A stretch of DNA of 44,305 bases from CAZCQP01 sp964500895 (GTDB lineage Bacteria > Bacillota > Clostridia > Lachnospirales > JAISER01), in contig CAZCQP010000020.1 in assembly GCA_964500895.1 (NCBI GenBank), forward strand, positions 1-44,305, written 5' to 3'. This document shows, in pieces, positions 1-7,712 of the stretch; position 1 is the first letter of the stretch, and the number at the start of each line of letters is the position of its first letter. A program made the position numbers and the translations under genes. The notes under the pieces are model-generated. The model saw only the letters and a program-made list of their open reading frames with translations. It ran no database searches and had not been told where the DNA came from.

Positions 1-1
1 G

Positions 2-136
2 AACAAGCTGCACTGGAGTACGATTTATCTTGATGGCACTGTACCAAACGATGTATTTACAGATATAATTCATGCTGCATATAAATTAGCGTATTCATCA
101 TTAAGTAAAAAAGTACAGCAAGGGCTATATAAATAA
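2..136 (+). CDS. YjbR/MmcQ-like protein, C-terminal 44 residues (partial)
   Basis: An open frame enters from the left edge and ends at a TAA, giving 44 residues. They contain a KLHW segment, then LDGTVPNDVF and IIHAAYKLAYSSL, which match the end of the YjbR/MmcQ (CyaY-like fold) family, where a conserved W and an 'LDGxVPD' turn precede the last helix. Members are small proteins, often annotated as DNA-binding, with no firmly established function. The start and most of the gene lie outside the window. Family recognition rests on this short tail only, so it is moderately secure. Confidence 0.65.
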   Translation, partial: NKLHWSTIYLDGTVPNDVFTDIIHAAYKLAYSSLSKKVQQGLYK

Positions 137-178
137 AATGAGCATAACACGAACTTCCCATTATATTTATACCGAGTG

Positions 179-217
179 AGTGCGATGGAGTAATTAATTC
201 TGCGCACTTGTTTTTAT
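179..217 (+). terminator. Probable terminator of the yjbR-like gene
   Basis: A six-base inverted repeat (agtgcg at 179-184 with cgcact at 203-208) encloses an AT-rich loop and is followed by a T-rich tract (tgtttttatttt). The stem is short, so this is a modest call. Confidence 0.45.
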
Positions 218-280
218 TTTAAATATTTAAAATTTGGCTAGTTCTTCATCGACACATTTGCAATGGCTTATGGCAGATTT

Positions 281-310
281 CGGGCGCACACACAGGTGCG
301 CCCCTACGAG
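281..310. repeat. Short REP-like repeat, 'cgggcg...cgcccctac' type
   Basis: A small imperfect palindrome (cgggcgcac / gtgcgcccctac) lies in the 287-base gap before pyrB. The same core, with cgcccctac on one arm, recurs at 9214-9284 (two units) and, inverted, at 14721-14748. It has no coding potential. The rest of the gap holds only the terminator and the pyrB promoter. Confidence 0.55.
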
Positions 311-342
311 ACACTACGAACGTGAAATAATTTAAAAAACCC

Positions 343-371
343 TTTACAAACACAAAAAAATATGGTATGGT
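343..371 (+). promoter_or_regulatory. Sigma-A promoter of pyrBI
   Basis: TTTACA at 343-348 and TATGGT at 366-371 are separated by 17 bases. The likely RNA start is about 45 bases before the pyrB ATG, which has a GGAGGTG ribosome site at 413-419. The leader contains ggttttt/aaaaacc (384-399), too tight and too weak to call an attenuator. Confidence 0.6.
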
Positions 372-423
372 CTGATCGTTTAGGGTTTTTTCAAAAACCA
401 GTTACAAACTACGGAGGTGTTTT

Positions 424-1335
424 ATGAAGCATTTATTAGACCCACTGGATTTCAGCGTGCAAGAAACCGATGAACTGCTTGAATTGGCCGCAGACATTCA
501 GGCAAACCCGCAAAAGTATGCACAAAAATGTGCAGGCAAAATATTGGCCACCTTATTCTTTGAACCCAGCACACGCACCCGGTTAAGTTTTGAATCGGCC
601 ATGTTGTCTTTGGGGGGTAGCGTGCTTGGCTTTTCCTCGGCAGATTCTAGTTCCGCCGCTAAAGGGGAAAGTGTTGCCGATACCATTCGTACCGTTGCCT
701 GTTATGCAGATGTTTGTGCCATGCGTCACCCCAAGGAAGGTTCCGCATTTCTTGCTTCCAAATTTTCTACCATTCCCGTTATCAATGCCGGAGACGGCGG
801 TCATCAACACCCCACCCAAACTTTAACCGATTTATTAACCATTAAAACCTATAAAAATCGTCTGGAAGGACTAACCGTTGGCCTGTGCGGTGACTTAATG
901 TTTGGCCGTACCGTTCATTCTTTAATTAAAGCCCTTTCCCGTTACCCTGGCACCCGCTTTGTAATGGTTTCCCCCGCTGAACTTAAAATTCCTGCCTATA
1001 TCAGAGACGCACTCGTTGAAAAAAATATACCCTTTAAAGAAGTTGAAAATTTAGAGGCTGTTATATCCGAAATGGATATCCTCTATATGACAAGGGTACA
1101 ACGGGAGCGTTTTTTTAATGAAGAAGATTATGTGCGCTTAAAAGACATTTACATTCTGGACAAAAAGAAGCTGGAAACAGCCAAGGCAGACTTGGCCATC
1201 ATGCACCCCCTGCCACGGGTGAACGAAATTGCCACAGAGGTGGACAGCGACCCTCGGGCCGTCTATTTCCCACAGGTGGCTTGCGGAAAAATTGCGCGTA
1301 TGGCGCTCATTTTAAAATTACTGGAGGTGGCGTAA
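424..1335 (+). CDS. pyrB: Aspartate carbamoyltransferase, catalytic subunit
   Basis: Catalyses carbamoyl phosphate + L-aspartate -> N-carbamoyl-L-aspartate + phosphate, the committed step of pyrimidine synthesis, in the cytosol. The 303-residue product has the usual length. The carbamoyl-phosphate signature FFEPSTRTR is at residues 45-53, HPTQTLTDLLT lies mid-protein, and the HPLPRVNEI aspartate-loop motif is near the C terminus. The ATG follows GGAGGTG with good spacing. The TAA is directly followed by the GTG of pyrI with no gap, so the two subunits are almost certainly translated together and assemble into an allosteric E. coli-type holoenzyme. Nothing is missing or unusual. The call is secure. 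Confidence 0.97.
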   Translation: MKHLLDPLDFSVQETDELLELAADIQANPQKYAQKCAGKILATLFFEPSTRTRLSFESAMLSLGGSVLGFSSADSSSAAKGESVADTIRTVACYADVCAMRHPKEGSAFLASKFSTIPVINAGDGGHQHPTQTLTDLLTIKTYKNRLEGLTVGLCGDLMFGRTVHSLIKALSRYPGTRFVMVSPAELKIPAYIRDALVEKNIPFKEVENLEAVISEMDILYMTRVQRERFFNEEDYVRLKDIYILDKKKLETAKADLAIMHPLPRVNEIATEVDSDPRAVYFPQVACGKIARMALILKLLEVA

Positions 1336-1752
1336 GTGCAGGTAGACAGCATTAAAAAAGGGCTGGTTATCGACCATATTAAAGCCGGTAAGAGCATGGA
1401 AATTTATAAGTTTTTGGAATTGGGCAGCCTGGATTGCAGCGTGGCCATTATTAAAAATGTGAAAAGCAAGTCTCACGGCAAAAAAGACATCATTAAGATT
1501 GAAGACCGCATCGACCTAGACCTGGACGTGCTGGGTTACATAGACCCCAACATCACCATCAACACCATAGAGGACGAAAAAGTAAGCAAAAAAGAACAGC
1601 TTTCTCTTCCCCAACGTCTGCACAATGTCATCCATTGTAAAAACCCCCGATGCATCACCAGCGTGGAACAAGACATAGACCATCAATTTGCCCTTGCAGA
1701 CAAGGAAAAAAGAATTTACCGCTGCATTTATTGCGAGCAAGAGCATAAATAA
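1336..1752 (+). CDS. pyrI: Aspartate carbamoyltransferase, regulatory subunit
   Basis: Regulatory chain that binds CTP/ATP and the catalytic trimers. It is 138 residues, somewhat shorter than the E. coli chain. The nucleotide-binding N-terminal half is followed by a C-terminal zinc domain with ligands at Cys101, Cys106, Cys130 and Cys133 (C-x4-C ... C-x2-C), all present. It starts with GTG immediately after the pyrB stop; the ribosome site GGAGGTGG lies within the end of pyrB (1323-1330), implying translational coupling. A strong hairpin terminator follows. PyrI indicates feedback control of the enzyme by CTP, which ties it to the pyrG locus later in the window. Confidence 0.96.
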   Translation: MQVDSIKKGLVIDHIKAGKSMEIYKFLELGSLDCSVAIIKNVKSKSHGKKDIIKIEDRIDLDLDVLGYIDPNITINTIEDEKVSKKEQLSLPQRLHNVIHCKNPRCITSVEQDIDHQFALADKEKRIYRCIYCEQEHK

Positions 1753-1766
1753 GGGAAACAATTTAA

Positions 1767-1798
1767 AAAGACCGATGGGGTTAAAACCATCGGTCTTT
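1767..1798. terminator. Bidirectional terminator between pyrI and the convergent CuAO-N gene
   Basis: A perfect 12-base-pair stem (1767-1778 with 1787-1798) with an 8-base loop is flanked by A-rich sequence on the left and T-rich sequence on the right, so it can stop transcription from both sides. Confidence 0.85.
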
Positions 1799-1835
1799 AA
1801 TCTTTTAGGCTATTTTAAGCGTGATGCAGGCTTTA

Positions 1836-2480
1836 TTATTCGCCTTCGGTGATTGCGGCAATGCCAATGTAAATGATGTCTTCTGTATCATGGGCGGTAA
1901 TAGAAACCACGTATTCTGCGCTTGCAAAGGAAAAAACAGTTTCGGTAACTTCTACTGCTTCAAACCCTGCTGCTAACAAAGCTGTGCCGTAATCAACACC
2001 AATTTGTTCGCTAGTGGCTTCGTCTAAACCGCTCAAATTGTAGGAATACACCACAACGCCGTCTTCTGTAGTAGCGTCGGTAGCTTTAATGCCTGCATAT
2101 TTGCCAAAATCTGGCACGCCAGGAAAATCAGCGTAAGCGTCTACTACGGCAGCAGGTTCAGCTGCTGCGGGTTCTTCGGCTGCATCTTCAGTAGTTGCTG
2201 GAGCCTCTGCGGCTTCTGCGGCTGGAACTTCACCAATGTAAGCGGTTTTGGTAGCGTCATCGTAGGAAACTTCTTGGCCCAGCGCTTCGGCTGCTGCTCT
2301 TAATGGCACGTATGTCGTTCCGTTGTAAAGCAAGGTTTCTTGCTCAACAGGGGTGCCGTTCACTACAAGCTTCACTTGCCCGAAAACAGCGTCAATTGTT
2401 TTGGTAATGCCTTCTGCAAAAACACTGGTGGATGCAGCTAAAACTGCACAACACACAAAGCCTGCAACAAATTTCTTCAT
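1836..2480 (-). CDS. Secreted protein with copper-amine-oxidase-N-like domain
   Basis: The 214-residue product starts with a signal peptide (Lys-rich start, hydrophobic core, cleavage near SVFA-EG at about residue 22). Residues about 32-80 form a CuAO-N-like (stalk) domain with the typical sequence LLYNGTTYVPLRAAAEALG followed by a YDDATKTAYI strand. An Ala/Glu/Pro-rich linker spans about residues 83-110. The C-terminal ~100 residues form a domain I do not recognise. The CuAO-N domain is a non-catalytic envelope module in Firmicutes and does not imply an amine oxidase. The gene stands alone behind its own promoter and an AGGAGG ribosome site. The same module occurs in at least three other proteins in the window. 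Confidence 0.8.
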   Translation of the reverse strand: MKKFVAGFVCCAVLAASTSVFAEGITKTIDAVFGQVKLVVNGTPVEQETLLYNGTTYVPLRAAAEALGQEVSYDDATKTAYIGEVPAAEAAEAPATTEDAAEEPAAAEPAAVVDAYADFPGVPDFGKYAGIKATDATTEDGVVVYSYNLSGLDEATSEQIGVDYGTALLAAGFEAVEVTETVFSFASAEYVVSITAHDTEDIIYIGIAAITEGE

Positions 2481-2526
2481 TAAAAAAACCTCCTAGAATA
2501 ATAAAGTATGTAAACACCTTAAATTT

Positions 2527-2555
2527 AGAATAGCAAAAACATGGAGCAAAGTCAA
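2527..2555 (-). promoter_or_regulatory. Sigma-A promoter of the CuAO-N gene
   Basis: On the minus strand TTGACT (2555-2550) is followed after 17 bases by TATTCT (2532-2527), about 45 bases before the start codon. Confidence 0.65.
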
Positions 2556-2637
2556 TCTTTTTGGTATGCCAACATCATTTTTTTGTGGAAGCAAACAAGT
2601 GGATAGGGTTTGTCATAAAAAGCAATGGGGCAAGCCA

Positions 2638-2666
2638 TTGATTGGAAATTGAAAAAATGGTATAGT
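2638..2666 (+). promoter_or_regulatory. Sigma-A promoter of the HAD phosphatase gene
   Basis: TTGATT (2638-2643), a 17-base spacer and TATAGT (2661-2666) lie just before the ribosome site (aggggga) and ATG at 2699. Confidence 0.6.
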
Positions 2667-2698
2667 GATGCAATCAACCACAAGCAGGGGGAAATAAA

Positions 2699-3373
2699 AT
2701 GCAGTACAGCCACGTCATATGGGATTGGAACGGAACGCTGCTTGAGGACATGCACATGTGCATAGAAGCCATGAACCAATTGCTGGCGGCAAAGGGCCTT
2801 CCCTGCATGTCCGGCATAGACGCATACCGCAAGCTGTTTTGCTTTCCCGTGCAAATTTATTACAGCAGGTTAAACTTTAATTTTAATTTAGATCCCTTTG
2901 AAACGCTGGCCCATACATACATTGAAAATTATGCCCGATGCTTGCACAAAGCCCAGCTATACCAGGGTGCGCAAGAGGTTTTAAAGCGGATGCATGAAGC
3001 GGGGATGAAACAGCTGGTGCTGTCTGCGTCTCAGCAAGAAAGCCTGGAAAGCCAAATGCAGCCTTTTCCCATTCACCATTATTTTGAAGCAGTGTTAGGC
3101 ATAGATAATCCCTATGCCGCCAGCAAGGTAGACAGAGCCAAACAGTGGATGGCCCAAAACCAAGTGAACCCCTGCAAAGTGGTGTGCATTGGGGATACCG
3201 TGCACGATTTTGAAGTGTCCCAAGCATTAGGTTGCGGTTGCATTTTAATTGCAAACGGCCACCAAAGCCTGGAAATGCTGCAAACAACAGCCGCAACTAT
3301 TGTGGGCTGCATTCAGGAAGTGGAAAGCATCTTTTGGAAAAGTTATAAGGCAGCGCATAAGGTGTATACATAA
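2699..3373 (+). CDS. HAD-superfamily hydrolase (phosphoglycolate-phosphatase-like)
   Basis: 224 residues, the size of a small HAD phosphatase with a helical cap. Motif I is DWNGTLLED near residue 9. The nucleophile Asp is present, but the second position, usually the general acid Asp of DxD, is Asn. Motif II is LVLSAS (about residues 108-113), the motif III lysine is in SKVDRAKQW and motif IV is GDTVHDFE (about 164-171). The DWN variant is known in a clostridial HAD subgroup, so this is probably a real active variant, not decay; the substrate is unknown. The 3' end overlaps the 3' end of the convergent comF gene by 31 bases. Confidence 0.8.
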   Translation: MQYSHVIWDWNGTLLEDMHMCIEAMNQLLAAKGLPCMSGIDAYRKLFCFPVQIYYSRLNFNFNLDPFETLAHTYIENYARCLHKAQLYQGAQEVLKRMHEAGMKQLVLSASQQESLESQMQPFPIHHYFEAVLGIDNPYAASKVDRAKQWMAQNQVNPCKVVCIGDTVHDFEVSQALGCGCILIANGHQSLEMLQTTAATIVGCIQEVESIFWKSYKAAHKVYT

Positions 3374-4086
3374 ACCGCTGCGGCACCGTCTGCCATTAAG
3401 GTTTGGGCGCAAGCGTTGGCGGTGCTGCCTGTGGTGAAAATGTCGTCAATGAGCAGCACCGTTTTGCCGGTGAAAAACCCAGCGGGAGAAATGCCAAAAG
3501 CATTGTTTACGTTTTTCTGCCGTTCTTGCTGGTTTAGAGCAAATTGGGGCTTGGTGTATTTTTTACGGATGCAGTGGGCGGTATCTAATGGGATGCCTGT
3601 GTGCACGGACAGCGCCTTTCCCAGCAAGGCAGACTGGTTAAACCCTCGCTGCCACAGCCTGCGCCGGTGCAGAGGCAGGGGTACCATGCAGTCCACCTGT
3701 TCCGGGAAACTCTCTGGCAAGGCCTGTGCCATTAAAAACCCAAAACCTTTGGCCACGTCTGGCCGGTTGCGGTACTTCATGGTATGAATGGCCTCCCGCA
3801 CAGGATAATCGTAGGCGAGCAACGCCCAGTGACGGACAAAAGCAAAGGTTTTGTCGCTACAGCTGGTGCAACCCTTGTAATTGCCTTCCACCCCGGGGTA
3901 ACCGCATACGGGACAAACCGGGTGGGGGATGAAGGGCAGATCTTTCAGGCAGTCCGGGCAAAAATGGCGGTGCGCCAACTCTGGGTAAAAAGGCCGGGTC
4001 AGCAGCTTTCCACAAGCACAGCAAGCGGGGGGATATAGCCAGTCCAACAATGCTTCTGAAAGTTTGTGTAGCCCCATCTTATTCAT
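3343..4086 (-). CDS. comF: ComF-family phosphoribosyltransferase-like protein
   Basis: An N-terminal zinc-ribbon region carries paired cysteines (CCACG, CPDC, CPVCG, CTSC). A type-I phosphoribosyltransferase domain follows, with the PRPP loop VLLIDDIFTTGST near residues 210-222 and the conserved RGFNQSALL segment. Members support DNA uptake in competent bacteria and are often kept in non-competent ones; enzymatic activity is unproven. I chose the ATG at 4086 (247 residues), which has a gggggat ribosome site just upstream. A start at 4134 would run into the divergent CPBP gene. No com operon partner is adjacent. Confidence 0.88.
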   Translation of the reverse strand: MNKMGLHKLSEALLDWLYPPACCACGKLLTRPFYPELAHRHFCPDCLKDLPFIPHPVCPVCGYPGVEGNYKGCTSCSDKTFAFVRHWALLAYDYPVREAIHTMKYRNRPDVAKGFGFLMAQALPESFPEQVDCMVPLPLHRRRLWQRGFNQSALLGKALSVHTGIPLDTAHCIRKKYTKPQFALNQQERQKNVNNAFGISPAGFFTGKTVLLIDDIFTTGSTANACAQTLMADGAAAVYVYTLCAAL

Positions 4087-4122
4087 AAAATCCCCCAAAA
4101 TTACTTTAATAAGAGGTGTGTC

Positions 4123-4773
4123 ATGACAACCCATGAAAACAAAGTGAAAACGGCCTGGTTTATCCTTTTTTTCAATATCCTGTGGCTAGCCAGGGTATTC
4201 CTAGTACCCAAAACCCCGTCAGAGGCAATGAATTTTGCCATATCAGTGCTGTTGAAGTGTTTGATTTTTGTTGTCTTTCCTGCATTATACATTAGATTTT
4301 CCTACAAAGAAAGCCCTTTAGCCGTATTCAAATTAAAGGGCAATGTTGGAAAAGGCATCCGTTATGGCCTTGTGGCTTCGGCTGTTGTGGGCATTTTAGG
4401 TGTACTGGTATACGTGCTTGCAAAAGGCACAATACACCTTCAAGGGCTAGCCTTGAAAGACGTATTTGTGGCGTTTATCTTTGCAGGTTTCATGGAGGAG
4501 GTGGCCTTTAGAGGCATCATTTTAGGGAAACTTTCCCAGCTGATGTCTTTTAAGAAAGCCAGCCTATGCACGGCGTTGCTCTTTACATGGCTGCACATGC
4601 CCCAAGCCATTGCCAACGGCACCATTTTAAGCCAAGCCGTGGTCGGTTCACTGTTCATCGTTTTGTTGTGGGGCCTTGCGGACAATGCCTTGGTGCAAAA
4701 ATCCAATTCCCTGTGGGGGGCCATCATTGTTCATGGGGTGTGGGACTGCGCCGTGCATGTGCTAGGGTTTTAG
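4123..4773 (+). CDS. CPBP-family intramembrane glutamic endopeptidase
   Basis: 216 residues with about six hydrophobic segments. The three signature motifs of the CPBP (Rce1/Abi) family are intact: EEVAFRG (Glu125-Glu126...Arg130), the FTWLH motif (His158) and HGVWD (His204). Such proteases cleave or process membrane-associated peptides; bacterial members include bacteriocin-immunity proteins, but the target here is unknown. The ATG has an agaggtg ribosome site and the gene diverges from comF. It is one of four genes in the window ending in TAG. If that codon were read as pyrrolysine the frame would continue about 38 codons into the adjacent MITE-like element. Confidence 0.87.
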   Translation: MTTHENKVKTAWFILFFNILWLARVFLVPKTPSEAMNFAISVLLKCLIFVVFPALYIRFSYKESPLAVFKLKGNVGKGIRYGLVASAVVGILGVLVYVLAKGTIHLQGLALKDVFVAFIFAGFMEEVAFRGIILGKLSQLMSFKKASLCTALLFTWLHMPQAIANGTILSQAVVGSLFIVLLWGLADNALVQKSNSLWGAIIVHGVWDCAVHVLGF

Positions 4774-4781
4774 TCCACCTT

Positions 4782-5006
4782 AGAACCTGTATTCATAAAC
4801 GAAACGCCGACTTTTCGGCAAATTTTATGCCATACTGCGTTAAATTTTCTTGAAATACCTCAAGGGTATTCCTGCGAAAATTTGCCTTGATGCACCGGCA
4901 AGAAGGCCGGACGCACCAAAGGTGCGGCGTTTGTGTAGCAAACGTGCTGAGCTGGCAAAAAATTCGCTCGAAAATCCAGCATTCCTTATTTATGAATACA
5001 GGTTCT
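4782..5006. mobile_element. MITE-like element with perfect 18-bp terminal inverted repeats
   Basis: agaacctgtattcataaa at 4782-4799 is repeated as its exact reverse complement at 4989-5006. The ~225-bp interior has no credible gene but several nested hairpins: gccga/tcggc just inside the left end, aatacc/ggtatt near 4853-4872, and aaattttc pairing with gaaaattt. TTA flanks both ends (4780-4782 and 5006-5008) and could be a target duplication if the repeats are counted as 17 bp. The right TTA is also the recD2 stop codon read on the minus strand. The structure fits a non-autonomous element moved by a transposase encoded elsewhere. Confidence 0.75.
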
Positions 5007-7282
5007 TACAAACTGTCTTCCAGCCACGCCTTCATGTCTGCCAGCCGCTTGTCCAAAGCGGAAAACCGCCCGTCCTCCCGCTGGTTGTCCACCATCCGGT
5101 GCAGCGTTTCCGAAAGCCCTACCAGCACGGTCAACTCCTTCGCCCGGGTAACCCCGGTGTACAATAGCTTTCGGCTTAACAGCATAGGCGGGCCGCTGTG
5201 CACGGGAATCACCACCACCCGGTATTCTGAACCCTGGGACTTGTGGATGGTGATGGCGTAAGCCAGTTCAAGTTCGTCATACAAGGTGGTGTCATAAGTA
5301 ACGGTGCGGTTGTCGTCAAAGAGCACCTCCAAGGCATCCCCGTCGTCTAATACGGCTTTAATGATGCCCACGTCCCCGTTAAATACCCCCGCACCTTCCT
5401 CTACCGTATAGCCACGCTTGTCCCGAATTTCCCAGCCCAAATTGTAGTTGTTTTTAATCTGCATCACCTTGTCCCCCTCCCGAAAAATGACGGTACGGAA
5501 AGGGCACTCCTTTTTGTTGCGGGCTGGCGGGTTTAACCGTTCTTGCAACAAGGTGTTCAGGCTATGCACCCCCAAAGGGCTTTTGCGCATGGGGCACAAC
5601 ACTTGAATATGGGCGATGGGGTCACACTTTTTATATTTAGGCAGCCGGGTGGTGACCAGTTGCAAAATGGTTTGCACCACATCGTCCGCCGTCAGCTTCT
5701 GCATAAAGAAAAAGTCTGTGTTTTCCTCGTTAATCACCGGGTATTCCCCCCGATTGATGCGGTGGGCGTTTTGCACAATGGCACTTTGGGCCGCTTGCCT
5801 AAAAATTTCATCCAGCCGCACCACAGGCACACACCCGCTTTTAATGATGTCCTTCAGCACATTACCCGGCCCCACAGAAGGCAGCTGGTCCATGTCTCCC
5901 ACTAAAATAAGCCGTGTGCCCGGTTCCAGGGCAGCAAGCAGGCTGTTCATCAATAAAATGTCTACCATAGAGCTTTCGTCAATGATCACCACGTCCGCTT
6001 CAATGGGGTTTTCCTTGTTTCGGCCAAAACTTTGGCCTTGCCCCACCGCCCGGTTGCTGTCGTCCACAAAGGAAATCTCTAGAAGCCGGTGGATGGTTTT
6101 GGCATCCATGCCCGTGGCTTCAGACATACGCTTGGCAGCCCGGCCAGTAGGTGCTGCCAGCTCCACCCCGTAGCTGTATTGGTTCATGATGGTGATGATG
6201 GTGTTAATGGTGGTGGTTTTGCCTGTGCCCGGCCCCCCGGTGATGACCAGCACCCCGTGGCTCATGGCTTCGGTCACCGCCAGCCGTTGCTTATCTGCCA
6301 GTTTAATGCCGCTATCTTTTTCTGCCTGGGCAATGTCTTTAGTAAGGTTTTTGCTCTTAAAGGCGTACATCCGGGACATTTCCACCAACCGCTTGGCCAC
6401 GCTGTTTTCCGCATAATAAAAGCTGTTTAAATACACCACAGACTGGTTGTCTAAATGTTCTTGCCACAGGGTGCGCTTAATTTGCAGCGCCGCCAAGCTG
6501 TGGGTCACCAGTTGGGAAGGCAACTCTAAAAGCTGGGCGGCTTCCCGGCACAGGATTTCCGTAGGCAAGTACACATGGCCGTCGCTGGAGGCTTGGCTTA
6601 ACACGTACTTCACCCCGGCCTCTACCCGCTCTGGGGCATCTTTAGCAATGCCCGCCTTCTGAGCAATGGCATCTGCCAGCTTAAAACCAATGCCAAAAAT
6701 ATCATCCGCCAAAGTATAGGGGTTGCGCTGGATAACCCCCACAGTGTTTTCTTTGTATTTTTTATAAATTTTTTGGGCATACACGTTGGATATGCCCAAA
6801 TTTTGCATGTACAAAATGGTTTTGCGCATGGCCGCCTGTTCGTGAAAAACAGCGGAAATGCTCATGGCTTTTTCCAGGTTAATGCCTTTAATTTCTGTCA
6901 GTTTTTCCGGGTAGTCTTCAATGACGGTGAAGGTGTCTGCCCCGAAGGTTTGCACAATCTTTTTGGCCAGCCGCTCCCGCACCCCCCGGACGATGCCGGA
7001 AGCCAAATACTTTTCAATGGCGGCGCAGGAATTGGGCAGCGCCTTTTCGTACAAAGCCACGTTAAACTGGGGGCCGTATGTAGGGTGGTTCACAAATTGG
7101 CCCGTTAACCTTACCGTTTCCCCCACAGCTAGCCCGGGCACAATGCCGGTACACACCGTTTCTTTGCCCAAGTTGCTGCCGCTTGCAGTAATTTCAAACA
7201 CGCAGTAGCCGTTTTGGGGGTTTTGGTACACAATGTTTTCCACCGTGCCTTCCAGTTCCAATCGCTTTTCTTGTTCCATCAT
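5006..7282 (-). CDS. recD2: RecD2-type ATP-dependent DNA helicase
   Basis: 758 residues, typical for the RecBC-independent RecD2 helicases of Firmicutes. An N-terminal OB-like segment and helix-hairpin-helix region precede the superfamily-1 core: Walker A GGPGTGKTT near residues 349-357, Walker B VVIIDESSMVD, motif III GDMDQLPSVGPG, motif V/VI ITIHKSQGSEY and YTGVTRAKELTVLVG at the end. It unwinds 5'->3' and acts in repair and replication-fork processing. Its ATG overlaps the TGA of the upstream gene (ATGA at 7279-7282), so translation is coupled. It is the last gene of a long leftward run that includes ruvAB. Confidence 0.95.
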   Translation of the reverse strand: MMEQEKRLELEGTVENIVYQNPQNGYCVFEITASGSNLGKETVCTGIVPGLAVGETVRLTGQFVNHPTYGPQFNVALYEKALPNSCAAIEKYLASGIVRGVRERLAKKIVQTFGADTFTVIEDYPEKLTEIKGINLEKAMSISAVFHEQAAMRKTILYMQNLGISNVYAQKIYKKYKENTVGVIQRNPYTLADDIFGIGFKLADAIAQKAGIAKDAPERVEAGVKYVLSQASSDGHVYLPTEILCREAAQLLELPSQLVTHSLAALQIKRTLWQEHLDNQSVVYLNSFYYAENSVAKRLVEMSRMYAFKSKNLTKDIAQAEKDSGIKLADKQRLAVTEAMSHGVLVITGGPGTGKTTTINTIITIMNQYSYGVELAAPTGRAAKRMSEATGMDAKTIHRLLEISFVDDSNRAVGQGQSFGRNKENPIEADVVIIDESSMVDILLMNSLLAALEPGTRLILVGDMDQLPSVGPGNVLKDIIKSGCVPVVRLDEIFRQAAQSAIVQNAHRINRGEYPVINEENTDFFFMQKLTADDVVQTILQLVTTRLPKYKKCDPIAHIQVLCPMRKSPLGVHSLNTLLQERLNPPARNKKECPFRTVIFREGDKVMQIKNNYNLGWEIRDKRGYTVEEGAGVFNGDVGIIKAVLDDGDALEVLFDDNRTVTYDTTLYDELELAYAITIHKSQGSEYRVVVIPVHSGPPMLLSRKLLYTGVTRAKELTVLVGLSETLHRMVDNQREDGRFSALDKRLADMKAWLEDSL

Positions 7283-7695
7283 GAAGAATACGAATCCTCC
7301 TGGTCTTTAATGGCTTCGTACACAGATTGAAGTTCTTGGTGGTGCAAGTCTAAAATGGCAGCGATGGTTTCTGGCACACTGGCCAAATCTTGGGGGCAGT
7401 TAAAAGACACTTCCCACGTGGGGTTGTAGCTGTCCTCCAATTCCCCTAAATAGGTCACTTCTTCCCCAAAAATCTGGGTGTCGTAATAGTCATAAATGGC
7501 GTTAAACTGCCAGTTTTCCACGTCTTGCCCAGTGGAAAGGCGCAAGTGTATGGCCAGTGTTTCCCCTTCTGTTTCCCGGGCAAACAAATTCACCAGCAGG
7601 TTTTCATGCCGGGGCAGCGCAAACGACAACAGCTCTTTTTCTAAAAAGCCGGTTTGCATGTTTTTAAGCATCACCACAACCACGGTTTCTTCCAT
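7279..7695 (-). CDS. Small acidic conserved protein of unknown function (possibly DUF6762-like)
   Basis: 138 residues, acidic, with no signal peptide or membrane segment. The sequence opens METVVVV-like and contains the phrases KNMQTGFLEKELLSF, IYDYYDTQIFGEEV and YLGELEDSYNPTWEVSF. It reminds me of a small clostridial family (DUF6762), but that is from memory and not certain. The ATG has a strong AAGGAGG site. The gene lies 17 bases after an Ig-like/TPR membrane protein and its TGA overlaps the recD2 start. It is very likely a real gene given the operon packing; no function can be stated. Confidence 0.7.
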   Translation of the reverse strand: MEETVVVVMLKNMQTGFLEKELLSFALPRHENLLVNLFARETEGETLAIHLRLSTGQDVENWQFNAIYDYYDTQIFGEEVTYLGELEDSYNPTWEVSFNCPQDLASVPETIAAILDLHHQELQSVYEAIKDQEDSYSS

Positions 7696-7712
7696 AAGGG
7701 CCTCCTTTCCGG

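Noticed and set aside
3416..4038. Plus-strand open frames inside comF (and similar opposite-strand frames within recD2, pyrG, ppdK and the SLH genes)
   Set aside because: They are mirror-frame shadows of well-supported genes with no domain similarity or ribosome sites.
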